Shown here one piece after another: positions 41,461 to 53,052 of a stretch of 64,000 nucleotides of DNA. Position 1 is the first letter of the stretch. Every line of letters begins with the position of its first letter. The translations under genes were made by a program, and so were the position numbers. Origin of the DNA: Trichuris trichiura (Eukaryota > Nematoda > Enoplea > Trichinellida > Trichuridae); NCBI GenBank assembly GCA_037903355.1, contig JBAJFE010000014.1, positions 1,860,001 to 1,924,000 on the forward strand. Reading direction: 5' to 3'. The notes beneath the pieces were generated by a model that saw nothing but the letters and a program-made list of their open reading frames with translations, searched no databases and was not told where the DNA came from.

Positions 41461-42526
41461 CAGCTATTCTTAACAGGGATTCTGGAGAGCCTGAGGGGGC
41501 ACAGAGCTAGAAGCCTATGAAGGCGGGCCCCGGTGCCTCATTAGGGGGCCCCAAAACTTCGGAGAGAAATTTTACGAATAGGTTAACGAGACGGTACAAC
41601 TTAAGTTCTGCCTTCTTATCTGTGTCTGCAGAGCACTAGTGTGAGGCGCGTAAAAGTACAAGGAGTGAAGTAGTCTTCTATGGTTGGTGCCTTGCCGACG
41701 AAGTTCGCAGCACTCGCGCTACAGCGTCATAGCGGTTGAGTATTTAATTATTAAGTGGAAGCTGCGTAGCGACATGGAAGTAAGACTTAAGGACCTGCTT
41801 GAACTTGTCATTCAGGAATGGCTTTCGAACCCCTTTGAAGCAGAACCTACCTATGTCGAGACGGAGAATCAAAAAAGCCTGATCGACCTCCAGAGTAATA
41901 CTGCGGCGAGTTTTCAGTTCCGACAACTCGGCGGAAACATTTGAGCGAAGACTGACCTCCGGCACTGGTTTCTAACGTTGTGGCGAAGAGCCGAAAATTT
42001 GTTTACCGCTTTTCCTTCTACCTACCTGTTTGAATGCAGATTCAGCAGGGTCGTCACACTGACAAAATCTAGGAACAGAATCGACATTGCGGCAAGAAGT
42101 GACCTGCAACTATCACTGTCCAGCTTGAGTCCTAGCATTGCTAAGCTGACAGAAAAACATTAACCTCAGGGGTCCCATTAGGCAGAATGAATTTTTCGTC
42201 GTGTTATGACCTTTAAGTCTACTTTTCACCCAGCAAAGGTGTACGTAGGTTTCGACATTCAGTAAAATCACCAGGGACAAGCTATTTTATGCTCCCGCGG
42301 ATACTTTCTACAACCGCTTGATATGGGTCCTACAACCTAGCTAACATCTGCGGAGTACTACTATCAAGAAATCAGTTGCTACAGGGATGAGCAGGAACTG
42401 TCCGGGGACTCATGACGCGGTTACGAACTAAAGCGGTGGGCTGCAGCGGGAGTTCTCCCAGCAGGGGGCCCCGGAGTTTCGGAATTGCTCCAAGGGGGTC
42501 TCAGCCAAAAAGGTTGAGAATAGTTG
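41461..42526 (+). mobile_element. hAT transposon relic with transposase fragments and 8-bp duplication
   Basis: Termini are CAGCTATTCTTAAC on the left and GGTTGAGAATAGTTG on the right (reverse complement CAACTATTCTCAACC), 12 of 14 matched. Flanking octamers are CACTAGAG (41453-41460) and CATTAGAG (42527-42534), a target duplication with one change. Inside, 41756-41944 encodes 'LLELVIQEWLSNPFEAEP' and 'SLIDLQSNTAASFQFRQLG'. A shifted frame at 41978-42163 encodes 'LFTAFPSTYLFECRFS' and 'LSSLSPSIAKLTEKH'. These correspond to the C-terminal dimerisation region of hAT transposases of the ZBED5/Charlie type ('F..TYLCE..FS'). The frameshift and missing N-terminal two thirds show it is dead. Confidence 0.9.
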
Positions 42527-42540
42527 CATTAGAGGGAGAA

Positions 42541-42556
42541 TAGTAGTAGTAGTAGT
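42541..42556. repeat. Short (TAG)n microsatellite
   Basis: Five TAG triplets plus one base, immediately after the hAT target duplication. Confidence 0.8.
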
Positions 42557-43253
42557 CCTTGATTCTTTTACAAACTGTCTTTGTACTTGATGACTCGTTT
42601 CGTATCTGATGGTCATCTTCTCAAGGTATTTCGTTCCGTATCACTAAATGTTCCAAATGTTCTGAAGCAAGTATGCCCAACGTTCAATCCCTTTCTGTCA
42701 GTTTTATTTTCCGGATTTATTTTTAAAGCGAGACAAGTTTAAGCGATTCATATTACACCGCCATGGAAATTGTTCATTTGGACAGAGAAGTTTGCATTTG
42801 CCACTCACTATAAGTTTTAGGGGAGACCCAAATTTTCAATTTGTTGTTTTCCAGGCAATTACTGCTTAGCTCAAGTGAGCGCGAACAACCTACCTGAGTC
42901 ATCAATAGCTTGGCGATAAAATCAATGGCATTGAACATGCACTCTAAAGTGATTATTATGGCGGTTGCCAATAGCAACTTCAAGAACTGTGCGACGTCAA
43001 TCAGCACACTGGAGTGCATATGCTCTTAATAAGCACGCTAACAGCGTTCATATTTTTAAAAATGTAATAGATTGCTTTTCTCAGTTTTTCCGCAGCTGAT
43101 TCGAAAACGGGTAAGTTTCCTCGTTTTCAGTCTTTCCAAGGGTAACTTTACAGGCCTTCCTAAGCTGATTTCGGTTGTTTATTAATGATTGTTTGTTGCG
43201 ATGCTTTTGGCTGCTCCTGTCAGCCAGTTTGCTTTCTATAAAGTCACAGCAAA
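42557..43253. other. 5' flank of the IFT54 gene
   Basis: No coding segment recognised. The sequence just before the IFT54 start, 'AAGTCACAGCAAAATGG', gives an A-rich start context. A CTCCTGTCAG at about 43214-43223 could be a splice or trans-splice acceptor in the leader, unproven. Confidence 0.35.
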
Positions 43254-44933
43254 ATGGGCGACTTGGCTTTTGTGCGCCCTACGCAAAAGGCATTACGGCA
43301 TTTGGTGGACAAGACGCCTTTGACGGAAAAATTGCTATCAAGACCGCCGTTTCAGTACATAAGGTCTATAGTAGCATCTGTGATACGCTCAACGGGATAC
43401 ATGGCAAATCTGTTCAGCAATGCCGACTTGTACTCAAAAGAACTGGTGAACAAAGAATTCAAACTTCTATTCCTGCGCAATGTTATTGCCGCAGTGGAGC
43501 AGACGCTAAATAAAACGGTTGAGGCGAAACCGGGAAAAATAATAGCCGGATTAGAACCTGAAGTTACCAATAAATTCTTGCAAGATCTAGCAGAAGCTGC
43601 TATAAAGCATCGAAGAAGAAGAAAATCACAAGAAAAAGAATTAGTAACAGAACATGCTGACAGTGGAAACAAAAAGGAGTCGAAAGCAGTCATGGCTAAA
43701 CCCTGCATTAATGACAAACCAACCGCTGAAAAGGGATATGAAAAGGACAAAGGGAAAGTGTCTAAAAACAAGCCAGCTTTTGATGTGAACATCTCAAAAG
43801 AAACAATAGCAAACAAAGGCAAAGGAGTTATGGAGAACAACAAAAGACATGAACGACTCAAAGATAGTTCAGACTACGCTACAGAAAAAGAACTCAGAAG
43901 AACTGAACGATCCAAAATTATCTTAGATCAAGCTACAGAGAAAGAAAAATTCAGAAATGGAAGAAGACGTTCAAGCACTGATAAAAAGAAAGAAGAGCAG
44001 ACGAAACAACCTGATGCTGTCATGGCGCGACGAACAGCCTCGATTACTCCAAAGGATACCGCACTCACTAAGGCTCAGGAACCACTTGTTGTCGAGCAGA
44101 AAGAAGCTGAAGATGAAGAAGAAGCTCAGACTACGCTTCCTGCCGTGTTGCCTTCTGAGGAAGTTTCGGATTTCTCCATGTTTGACGTGCTCAAACCACA
44201 AGTGAAATCCTCAGAGGCTTCTGCTTTGAAGCCAAAGGTGATAGCTACTCCTACAGAAGAGGAACCACCTAAGCGCCCTCCCAGCAGGCCCAGCACAGCT
44301 AGAACAGCTCCTCCTAGAGTGGTGTCCGCAATTGTGGAGGAGCCGCCTGTTGGCATTAATACTTTGAAACCTGCGAAAACACAGGTCATACCTTCTTCTG
44401 AAGCGGTTATAGGCGAGAATGACGAGGGAACAGATCTTTGGGCAACTGTTGTTCCTAGTGAACGAATTATTGCTAATGGCGGCACTCCAGAAAATGGTGG
44501 CCGCCTTGTCCACAAAATTTTGGAAACCAAAAGGCAACTGGAGGAACAAGTGCCGCTAGCAGGTCAATCACCTGGGTACTTTATGGTCACTGATGATGAG
44601 GAGTTGATTCGGATAAAGCAACTAACAGCTAAACTTATGCAAATGGTACAGCAGTACGCCAAAAATGTTCAAGCCACTAGCAGCAACTTTGGATTGCTGG
44701 TTGAAAGCGCGCAAAATTTGGACAAAGAATGGCAGGGTTACCGCAAAGAAACAGAAGCACTTACAAAGCGTCTTGAGGAAATAAAGCAGCAAGAAGATCC
44801 TGTCGAAGCTTCACTAAATGAGCAGCTGTCAAGGCTGGATCAGGATATACAAAAGCGCCTTCATATTATTCATACATTGAGAAGACGACTATTGGAAAAC
44901 GAAGCGAAGCTTTGCAAACTACTGGAACAATGA
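43254..44933 (+). CDS. IFT54 / TRAF3IP1 (DYF-11) intraflagellar transport protein
   Basis: A single uninterrupted 559-codon frame from ATG to TGA. The N-terminal about 120 residues match the calponin-homology-like domain of TRAF3IP1: 'TQKALRHLVDKTPLTEKLLS', 'PPFQYIRSIVASVIRSTGYM' and 'KPGKIIAGLEPEVTNKFLQD'. A Lys/Glu/Arg-rich low-complexity middle (about residues 120-260) and a Pro/Ser linker ('PPKRPPSRPSTARTAPPRV') follow. The C-terminus has the conserved 'VHKILETKRQLEEQVP' block and a coiled coil to about residue 555. IFT54 is an IFT-B subunit that binds IFT20 and tubulin and is needed for cilium assembly; in C. elegans the orthologue is DYF-11. Every neighbouring gene is split by introns, so the lack of them here is unusual. 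No alternative identity seems likely. Confidence 0.93.
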   Translation: MGDLAFVRPTQKALRHLVDKTPLTEKLLSRPPFQYIRSIVASVIRSTGYMANLFSNADLYSKELVNKEFKLLFLRNVIAAVEQTLNKTVEAKPGKIIAGLEPEVTNKFLQDLAEAAIKHRRRRKSQEKELVTEHADSGNKKESKAVMAKPCINDKPTAEKGYEKDKGKVSKNKPAFDVNISKETIANKGKGVMENNKRHERLKDSSDYATEKELRRTERSKIILDQATEKEKFRNGRRRSSTDKKKEEQTKQPDAVMARRTASITPKDTALTKAQEPLVVEQKEAEDEEEAQTTLPAVLPSEEVSDFSMFDVLKPQVKSSEASALKPKVIATPTEEEPPKRPPSRPSTARTAPPRVVSAIVEEPPVGINTLKPAKTQVIPSSEAVIGENDEGTDLWATVVPSERIIANGGTPENGGRLVHKILETKRQLEEQVPLAGQSPGYFMVTDDEELIRIKQLTAKLMQMVQQYAKNVQATSSNFGLLVESAQNLDKEWQGYRKETEALTKRLEEIKQQEDPVEASLNEQLSRLDQDIQKRLHIIHTLRRRLLENEAKLCKLLEQ

Positions 44934-47900
44934 AAAACTTCACCTTATTCCTGCGTGCACCATGATTCTGCAAATGCTATTTAATTTGAGGAAAAAGAGC
45001 ATTTTAAAATTTGATCTGGACATAGCATGTCGCTGTTTTTGGTCATGTAGTTTTGAACTTGAATATTTGAACTTGCTTGCATTTTAAACGTATAATCGAA
45101 GTTAACAGTCACTTTTTCGCTTCCTGAATCATATAGCTATTAGCATATTTGCTGCTTTACTTTCGCCTGCTTTTATTTGACTAACTTCATTGTTTCATAA
45201 GTACACAGTTTAAAAGCCCCTTTGGGTATAAACATTTATTTCGTGAACGGAGCTTTCAGAATTGAACACGTTCCGTCCTCAGCGTTCAGCTGAGGACGGG
45301 ACACGTTCATTCCTGAAAGGTCCGTCTAAAAAATAAACATTTACACTTGTTTTGGTAATGGATGTATTAGTATGTACGTTCCTGAAACTTTGTGGAACCG
45401 TACAAGAAAGCCATATCCTTCATTTTACTGTTATTCAGGTTTCTAACGGGGGAGTCACTTGTTGTTGTTAGCGATGCAGTTTTCAAATGCATTAACAATT
45501 TAAACCTCCTTTCTGGGCATCTTTTCACGATACTGTTAAAAACTGTGTTTATGCATATCTCATGTTGTCACACAGATGAAGTCGTTAAAAGTGCTAAGGC
45601 GAAAACCACTGGGCGTTGTAGCTATCAGACTTGGCAAAATACAACTAGTTGAGATTTAAAACCGGCGAGGAGCCCAATTAAACCTAGCCATGCTAAAACG
45701 CTAGTGGTATTTAACGTCATTTCTTCATCGCGAACAGTGATCATTTAATCTTTATTTTTATTTCCGTTATTGAAGCATTAAACCCTCCGTTTGAATGGCT
45801 TTTAGAAACGATGCGTTTCAAGCTTACCTTTGCAAATTTTAGCTAACCTCAACATCATGAATACGTTTTGCTATTAACGTTAATGGAGCAAGAAACGTAA
45901 ACATATAAAGCAATGCGTTTGATCAGTGTTGCTGTAGTCCGTATGAGTACTATATTAACGGTACGATCGTTGCACTAAGTTCCTAATAGATTCACTAATA
46001 CGGAAACGACTTATTCTGTAAATTTACATAAACAGTATATACTACCGGAAGTAGTTCATGTTCATTTCGAAGCTCCGAGAACGAAGCTATCAAGGCTATG
46101 AAAGCTTACCCTGCAAGAAAGCGTACTTGCTTCCATCAGTAATTCAATTAACACCTGCTTACATTCCTTGACTGCCGGTGGAATACTCTGCTTTGAAAGT
46201 AATAAACTGGAGGTGAAGAAACACCGTTGGCATGTATGTTAGTTAGAACGAACCTGATTTTCTGTTACCAAAAGCATCGTATTTGTGGAACGGTCTTCCC
46301 ACTGGCAAGGTTTCTCATTGTTTAGCATAACTGAACCTTTAAGGTATGCTCAAATAAACTTACAGCTGCACCTTGATAGAAAGGCTAATTTGCATAAGAA
46401 GAATGATTTTGTAGACGTTTGATAAAACGAATTTGAAAATTCAGCGGAAAACAATTTTGAAACGATTTTTTTAGTCCGGAAAAACAAAACGAATTTTCAG
46501 AGCAGTCTTATTCAGCTATCCGCGTGTTTCATACTGTTTATTGATGGTTAGGTACAGAGATAGTTTGTTAAACGCATTTATGGCCACTTCTGACTTCACT
46601 CACTGTTTCTTCTTGATTCTTACTCGTTGAAACAGGGCGACATGCTTGTGATTGTAATAGAGGGTCAGAAACGCCACTATTAATTACACGTCGATCTTTC
46701 TGCTCCAGCCTTCCTATTAATGTTTCCGTTGTACCCAACGTACAAAGCCTCTTTGTACTTTCCGTCATCGAAGTCAGATTCAGTGCCTGATCTTTGCTTT
46801 GACTCTTGGACTAGTCCGCACTTAGGTGCAATGGTGTCCAACGTTAGCTGTATGCACTTACTTATAAAGCAACAGGTAGTGATCAATTTATTTCTGCGGT
46901 ATAATGTAAGTTGATCACTTCTGACCACTGTATCTTGCTTCCAGCATAACTTAACGGCTTTGTTGAATTGTCAGTTTCATGCAAGAATCTCCAAAGACCC
47001 TTAGTACTTGTTAAGAACAGCGACAGGTACATAGATGATCAGAAGTGGTTCATTGCCAGAATTGGCTAGTTTAGTAAAAAAAAAGATACTTTTCTTATTT
47101 TTTAGAGAGTTCTTGCCTGCTTTCATCTTCAGTGAATTTAAAAATTTAACTTCATTTTACTACTGGCGCTATCAAAAGTGCCTTTTTAGCAAACGGACCA
47201 ATTTTATAAGCCAAATAGGAAGCACGATGAGATAGCACTTCTTCAGGTGAAAGTTTCTCACAGCTGAATGTATACTGTATGTGTCTATGTTGATTCTTCG
47301 AATTCTGTTGAAGCCTCATTAGAAAATAGCTTAGAATCACCAACCGCGCTCTCGAAAATCATTGAATGCGTACATAGATTTTACTTACGCACGAACCTGT
47401 TATGAAATACTTTTTGTTTGAAAACGTATGTATTTTTAAAACACTTCCAAGAATACATTTTGTTGCCACTACTGATAAAACAGCTCAGCGGCACTAACTT
47501 TGCTGTCCCTCATTCTTTTTAAGCGACTTCAGCTGTGCGGAGCAGCTGCTGTAGCCTGAGGCTAATATGGTAATAAATCCCATTAAAACGCTATGTTAAC
47601 TGTAGTTTCCATTCATGAAAGTGAGATAATTCAGCTTATTGTCACAGTTCAGTTTATAGCTCAAATTTCTAGTCAAGATACTCTGGTGGTAAAGTCTGCT
47701 TTGGATATAAAGCATATTTTGAGCAGCTTTCACACTCTGGTAAGCATTTCATTGAAGACCATAATTCCTCTTATCTCTCATGTAAATAGGAAATAGGGAA
47801 TTTATTCCTATTCTTTTCACAGGTTTGACTTCTGTCGTTGAAGACAGACGTTCGTTAAATAGTTATTGTATACCATTTTGTGTTGATGAAACTAATGACT

Positions 47901-48606
47901 ATTGCTTGCAGCATAAGTACCCAACGATATTTTAGGAGATGCATAAATGCTAAACCTTAGAACTCGCTAAGAATAAATATCAACCATTACTGTATGGAAA
48001 TTTTTCTTAGAGTTCATTCTTTTTCACTTGTTTTCACTCCTTTCTTTTGAAACAGCCATGACAATGACAGTATGGCAGCTGCGGTCAGCTGTTCTAATCC
48101 GCTTGCATTAAAAGCACTGGCCTGATTGGCCAATGCGAACATACTGTACCTTTAAACTCAACAAAGGAGAGCAATTCGGTAAGCCAGTATTTATAGTAAT
48201 GATTAAGCGAATAACTACTTACTTGCAGAGAAGCAGTATCTCCAGTTCAAATTGAGCTATTATTAAATGAACTGTTCCTAGCAGGTAACCAAATCCTATG
48301 AAAATTCAGAGGCGTTTAGTGCATACCCATATCTTATACAGAAAGCATGAGTAACGATGCCATTAATTATAGCGTCACCTGGACATGTCTTTAAGCAAAG
48401 GTCATCAATCAGGCGCTAGCTCCAAACGTAGGGCGATCAAAGTGATAAGAACTATCAGTGCGAATAAGGTTTGTAGCTGAGGGTAAACATGGGTTTAAGC
48501 AAAATGGATTTCCGTGTGAGGTAGCTGACGCCTGCGGTAAATGCTGACCAGTCTGCAGATGAGCCATTGAAGCCTGAGGAAAGGAGACTCAGTGAAAAAA
48601 GTTAAA
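44934..48606. other. Intergenic between IFT54 and the fork head gene
   Basis: Besides the foldback at 45233-45340, no gene is recognised. Two overlapping minus-strand frames around 46568-46928 ('MTESTKRLCTLGTTE' and 'SGTESDFDDGKYKEALYVGY') look mildly protein-like but show no domain or clear splice structure. Confidence 0.35.
45233..45340. repeat. Foldback element, about 50-nt imperfect arms and 5-nt loop
   Basis: The core CCGTCCTCAGC (45273-45283) pairs with GCTGAGGACGG (45289-45299) around the loop GTTCA. Pairing continues outward imperfectly through GAACGT, CTTTCAG and the A/T-rich ends (CATTTATTT versus AAATAAACATT). The right arm contains AATAAA (45332-45337), which could be the IFT54 polyadenylation signal. 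A diverged half copy is at 56263-56310. Confidence 0.7.
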
Positions 48607-49286
48607 TCAACTGATTACCGGATGCATGTCAGACAATGGATAATGAATTTGCAATGGTGTTTGTTGCATCACCATATTCGGCGGCATTTGATAAAAGTCC
48701 ATTGAGGGTTGTTGCTGGGCGCCAAAAAAGTAAGACTGCTGGATAATAGGCCATCGCTGTTCAAAGCATACTGGGCGGCTTTGTCTTTTCATTCGCTTCC
48801 TAAAGATGAGTAGATGAAGAAATTGACGCCTAATCATCTACAGTGAGAACATTACCTACGCTTATAGTTCCCACCCTCAAACATATTCTCGCAATCAGGG
48901 GACAGCGTCCAAAAGTTGCCTTTTCTATCTTTCGGGGCGCCAAAACCGTCGCGTGGTACTTTGTGAAAGCAGCCGTTGAGTGACAAGTTGTGTCTAATGC
49001 TGTTCTGCCAGCCTTGTCGAGCTTTTGTTTCCATATGTCGGTAATAAGGGAAGTTGTCTTCGATGAAACGATATATTTCAGCAACAGTCATTCTCCTTTG
49101 TGGACTGCTTTTGATAGCCATCGCGATCAAAGCAACATAGGAGTATGGTGGCTTTTCCTCAATTCCTACCGGAGCTGCTTCCATCAACATATTGTCAGCG
49201 TTGACAACTTTGCCCATCTGACGGTTTCCTTCTTCTTTTGATGCAACAGCCGATTGTAGGCCGCGTGCGTACTGCACATTTTCCAT
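48607..49286 (-). CDS. Fork head box (FOX) transcription factor
   Basis: Two minus-strand exons, 49286-48856 and 48799-48607, join in phase (AG|G) to 207 residues. The winged-helix domain spans about residues 45-142: '[15 protein letters not shown]', '[20 protein letters not shown]', the recognition-helix signature '[20 protein letters not shown]', '[20 protein letters not shown]' and a basic run 'KRRKRMKRQ' likely acting as nuclear signal. The Gln/Met/Pro-rich tail ('[19 protein letters not shown]') may be activating. It binds DNA as a monomer and regulates transcription. The subfamily is unclear: residues around CF.KVP and MFE.GNY recall FOXI, FOXL1 and FOXE. About four extra residues lie before GWQNS. 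The start chosen is the first ATG in frame; a TTG two codons upstream is not used. Confidence 0.94.
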
Positions 49287-52200
49287 TCTCAAAGAATACT
49301 AATCAAAAATCGGAGACTTGCTGACTACAGTATGGAAGATGGAAAATATCAGACAAAACGAACCTTACTGCTATAGTTGCCGATGAAGCTGATGTCATAA
49401 ACGACTGCGTCAAGGTCTGAATGTGTATGGCCGATCCGTCGAAGATTACGAAAGCAGAAAAAGTTCACTGGCTCAGGCGCATCGCTGTTCAATGGGAAGT
49501 GACGTCAGCAAAATCTGATTGAGCAGTATCGTCATGGCTTGCCGCTATCACGCCGCAAAGGCAGTACAAAAGTTGCAATATAAAAGGGGAATGCATGACA
49601 TGGCGCCATAAAGATAGTGCCGATTCCATTCGCCTCTGTTCGCTATGAAAAGCGTCAACTTAAAGACGCTTCCTATTGTTCACTTACGGGTGCACATGTT
49701 CTTTCGTGCAGCTTCTTGAATGCATTTCATCTTCACATAAACTCACAGTGAAATCTGTCTACCAAGTTAAGCAAAGCTAAAGAAGTAATTAAAGTTATTA
49801 TTATCATTACAGTTTCCTTTTGTTAACTGATTTTCTGTATGCTTGGAAGCAGGATACTCTTTTCAAAAACTCACGGAAGCTAGAGATAGCGCAGAATGCA
49901 GGAGCTTGCACGGAACTGACCAAACCCAGCCACGGTTAGGTGGCAGTTTCTAACTGAATGTAGGCCATGCGATGAGTGATGTAGTGTTCATAAAACGCTT
50001 GAAATCTACACTTATCAATGTATGGCTACCAGACATACTTGTATGACTTCACGGCATGTTGAAACTCATCCATCAGTTCTATGATTCCCTTGAAAGCTCG
50101 CAAGTTACAGTCTGCATATATGTTTTCTATAACTGAACATTATGACGCTGGTTCCTAACTGATTGTCGACATTTTTGATATTATTTTAGAGGTAAATTCC
50201 AGTCAATAATGGAAAGTTCTGGCGCTATCTAAGCATCACAAAAGTTTGTGCATAAGCGTATGCCATCGGTTTATTACAATATGAATTTATCTTAGTGCCA
50301 CTTATCTCGATCTTTCACGCTGAAGGCAAGTCCTGGAAGTTGCGTTTACCGTTTAATCGTTTGGTTTTCAGTAAAACTGGTATAACGCAAATTTCCATAA
50401 AAACCTGTATGCTCATTATGACATACTATTTACATCTGTTTGATGATTAACGGTGAGTGTAAGCTACAACTATATAAGTCATGATGGAGGGATGTCTTGT
50501 AAAGGAAAAGTGTTTCGTGAGCTATGCTCTTTCACGGCTCGTTTCCATACGTTCTTATAGTGAGCTTCTGTAATTAAAAGTAATAAGTTTCATAATGTGT
50601 ATTTTATTTACTATATGATCAGTCAAGTGATGCAATTATCAGACCAGGGGTTTGAGGTCACATCCTCAACCTGTCTTCAGCGATAAATCAGGTGAATGTA
50701 GGCATTTAGTAATGAGTTTGTGTAATTAAAATTTAGTTACAAAAACTCACTACAAGAAAGAAAGTCAACAAGCCGTTAAAAGGCTTTTCCTCGTAATGTT
50801 ATTATGAAATCTACAGTATATCCCAATTTTTATGGCCACTCATGAAGCAGACATCCAGGAACTGCCCGCCTACTTTCAATTCCTCCATACATTTTTGGAA
50901 TAAAGCACTTATCTTCCTACGATAAACATCTTTTGGCAGAGTAATCCTCTTAGTTTTTGCGCCTACTACTTCTCTTGGAATATGCCCATTTATAAAAACG
51001 TATTGACAGTATCTCAAAGAGGAGAAGTAAACGCACCCCCGTCTGTTTTCTGCCTAGTTTTTGTTACGCAGGTTTACGTATGCTTCATAAAGGCAGAATC
51101 AAAAAAGTTCGTTAAAGCAGATAAGAAGAAAGGCAAAATTTCAATTTGCTAGTGACCCATTCATGTCCATTTCAAACTGGGATTTTTATAGAATAGCAGT
51201 TATTGCAGTAACGAAAATGGGTTCACTCCAATCTGCAAAGTGAGCTGGAATTCGTAGGTCATCTGTTTCTCTGCGTGGAGTTTTCATTCTCACCGCTATG
51301 CTATGTTGTTTCAGCAAAGCAGTTGACTTTTGCCGACCTTTTGAAGACGCATGTTCTTTATTGGCACTTCTGCTGAGATAAGTTCTAGTTCCTTCAAAAT
51401 GGATACTGTAGTCATAGGCGTTGACTTGAAACTCCTTTCCGACGTAACGATAACTCGTATTCAAGCTTAAAATGTCCTCGTTGGTTACAAAGGCTTCCAG
51501 CAGTATTCATGCGTGATTTATTGCAGTATGCTTGCAGATCAAAGTTACTGTCAAGCAGTGTAATTAGTAATCATATCAGCATTTAGCGTCACATCATTTA
51601 ATTTACTAAGAACAATTCAAAATAAAAAAAAAGAGTCGCAATATAGCAAATGCATCAAATTGAGCGAAAATGTACGAAGTGAAGCTTATGAGCCTCCTGA
51701 GTTGAGCAAAAGCTCTCAGCTTGGAACTTAAGTTGATAGCTGTTGTCTTTGTTTCCAGTTTACGCGATCTTAGTAGAAAGAAGGCTAGCTTATTGCCTCA
51801 GGGTGCCTTCGGCTGACTTCGAAGCTTGCAATGTATTAATTATGAAATTTTTAATCTTTCCAAAAGCCAGTTGACTTTTCAAGTAATAACAGGGCAGACA
51901 GCCCAAAATTTAGTAATAATTTGCAACATTTGGCCTTCTTGTAGTCCGGAAAGAATTTTTTCTTTGTGTACTTAAGTTATGAAGATATTACCGTTTGAAG
52001 TCAAAGGCAATTCTGACTTGGCAACTAGCAGACCTGCTAAAACGGCCGTTGTCTGCTCTCGCGCCGTCATTGCAATCAAAGAATTTGCTTGGCCTCTTGT
52101 TCGGGCGACGAGATCTTCGACGGATCTGCAAAAACTTTAGCTGATCAGATCTCACAAACTTGCAACATTTCAAAAGTTGCATTGCGCACATAAAAGAAGC

Positions 52201-53052
52201 CGCAGTGCGTGCTTGTGATGTTGACTCAAGGAGACTGCTGCGCTGGCAGCAGGCAGCAACTTGGATGATCAGTCTGATATGAGAACCGGCTATTTCTGTT
52301 TTCCAACTCGTGATTGCAACTTTCTCATTAGCTACTGTACCATGTTTCAGTTTGCCAAACCGCATACTTTAAAAGGAAAATGTTTATTGAAATAGAAGTG
52401 AAAGTGACGCGTCTTATTGATATTTCGCTTTCTAGGTATCTCTATACGGCAAGTTCAATCCAGCAATAAGCTTTCAATCCCTTGTTACGCTTCGATTGGT
52501 TTGCTGAAATCTATCTGCCTAGCTCATAAAGAGAATAATCCGGTCAAGGTGGTCCTACTTAATTAACAATTTTCCTTTTGGATTGTGCTTAACATTTTAC
52601 GTGTTCTCAAGCTGATACTGTTTCCATAAAGCAACGTAGAAATTGACCAGGTGTTGCTGCCATGCCTGAGGCAAGATTCTGAGCGTTGAATCAAGACAAC
52701 AACAGTCAAAATGATTTACGCATGTTCAAGAGCCTGATCTTGTTTTTAAGACTTGGAAGGCAATTGGCTAAACAAAGCATGAGTTTGTTTCCTGAGTTTG
52801 TACTGCCCTGGTCAGTTGTGCTGGAATTTACGCGTCGTGCGAACATTTGGCGAAAAAACCAGACTTGCAATCATGGTTGAAAGTTGGACGTCTCTTAACA
52901 GATTTGCATGTTTTCATGATGATTCCACGGTGTTTATCGGTTTAACTGAAGATTACAAAGACATATTAATGGAGGATCAGAGCTTTCAAGAATTCAATCG
53001 GCTGACGACGCGAACAGTGGATTCCCCCAAGCGCTGATCCTCAATTAACATA
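49287..53052. other. Intergenic, weak coding candidates only
   Basis: Minus-strand frames 51988-52365 (125 codons), 51186-51464 (92) and 50811-51017 (68) follow each other and look moderately protein-like. I recognise no domain and could not join them with consistent splice phases. A plus frame at 52874-53037 ('FIGLTEDYKDILMEDQS') is also unassigned. Confidence 0.3.
50811..51017 (-). CDS. Possible terminal exon of an unrecognised gene
   Basis: An open frame to a TGA-type end reading 'HIPREVVGAKTKRITLPKD' and 'FQKCMEELKVGGQFLDVCF'. Residue composition is protein-like. It is preceded on the minus strand by a pyrimidine-rich TTCTCCTCTTTGAG that could be an acceptor. It has no upstream ATG, so if real it is an internal or last exon. 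The frame at 51186-51464 upstream is a candidate partner, but its best donor (GCG|GTGAGA) gives the wrong phase. No family recognised. Confidence 0.22.
   Translation of the reverse strand: MRYCQYVFINGHIPREVVGAKTKRITLPKDVYRRKISALFQKCMEELKVGGQFLDVCFMSGHKNWDIL

Noticed and set aside
43352..43861. 169-codon open frame antisense to IFT54
   Set aside because: It lies wholly inside the IFT54 coding sequence and its Leu/Ser/Phe-rich product is the shadow of Lys/Glu-rich codons.
44126..44549. Further antisense frames in IFT54 (134 and 112 codons)
   Set aside because: Shadows of the same coding sequence; no domain.
49578..49585. TATAAAAG as a promoter for the fork head gene
   Set aside because: It is on the plus strand while the gene is on minus, and no plus-strand gene starts nearby.
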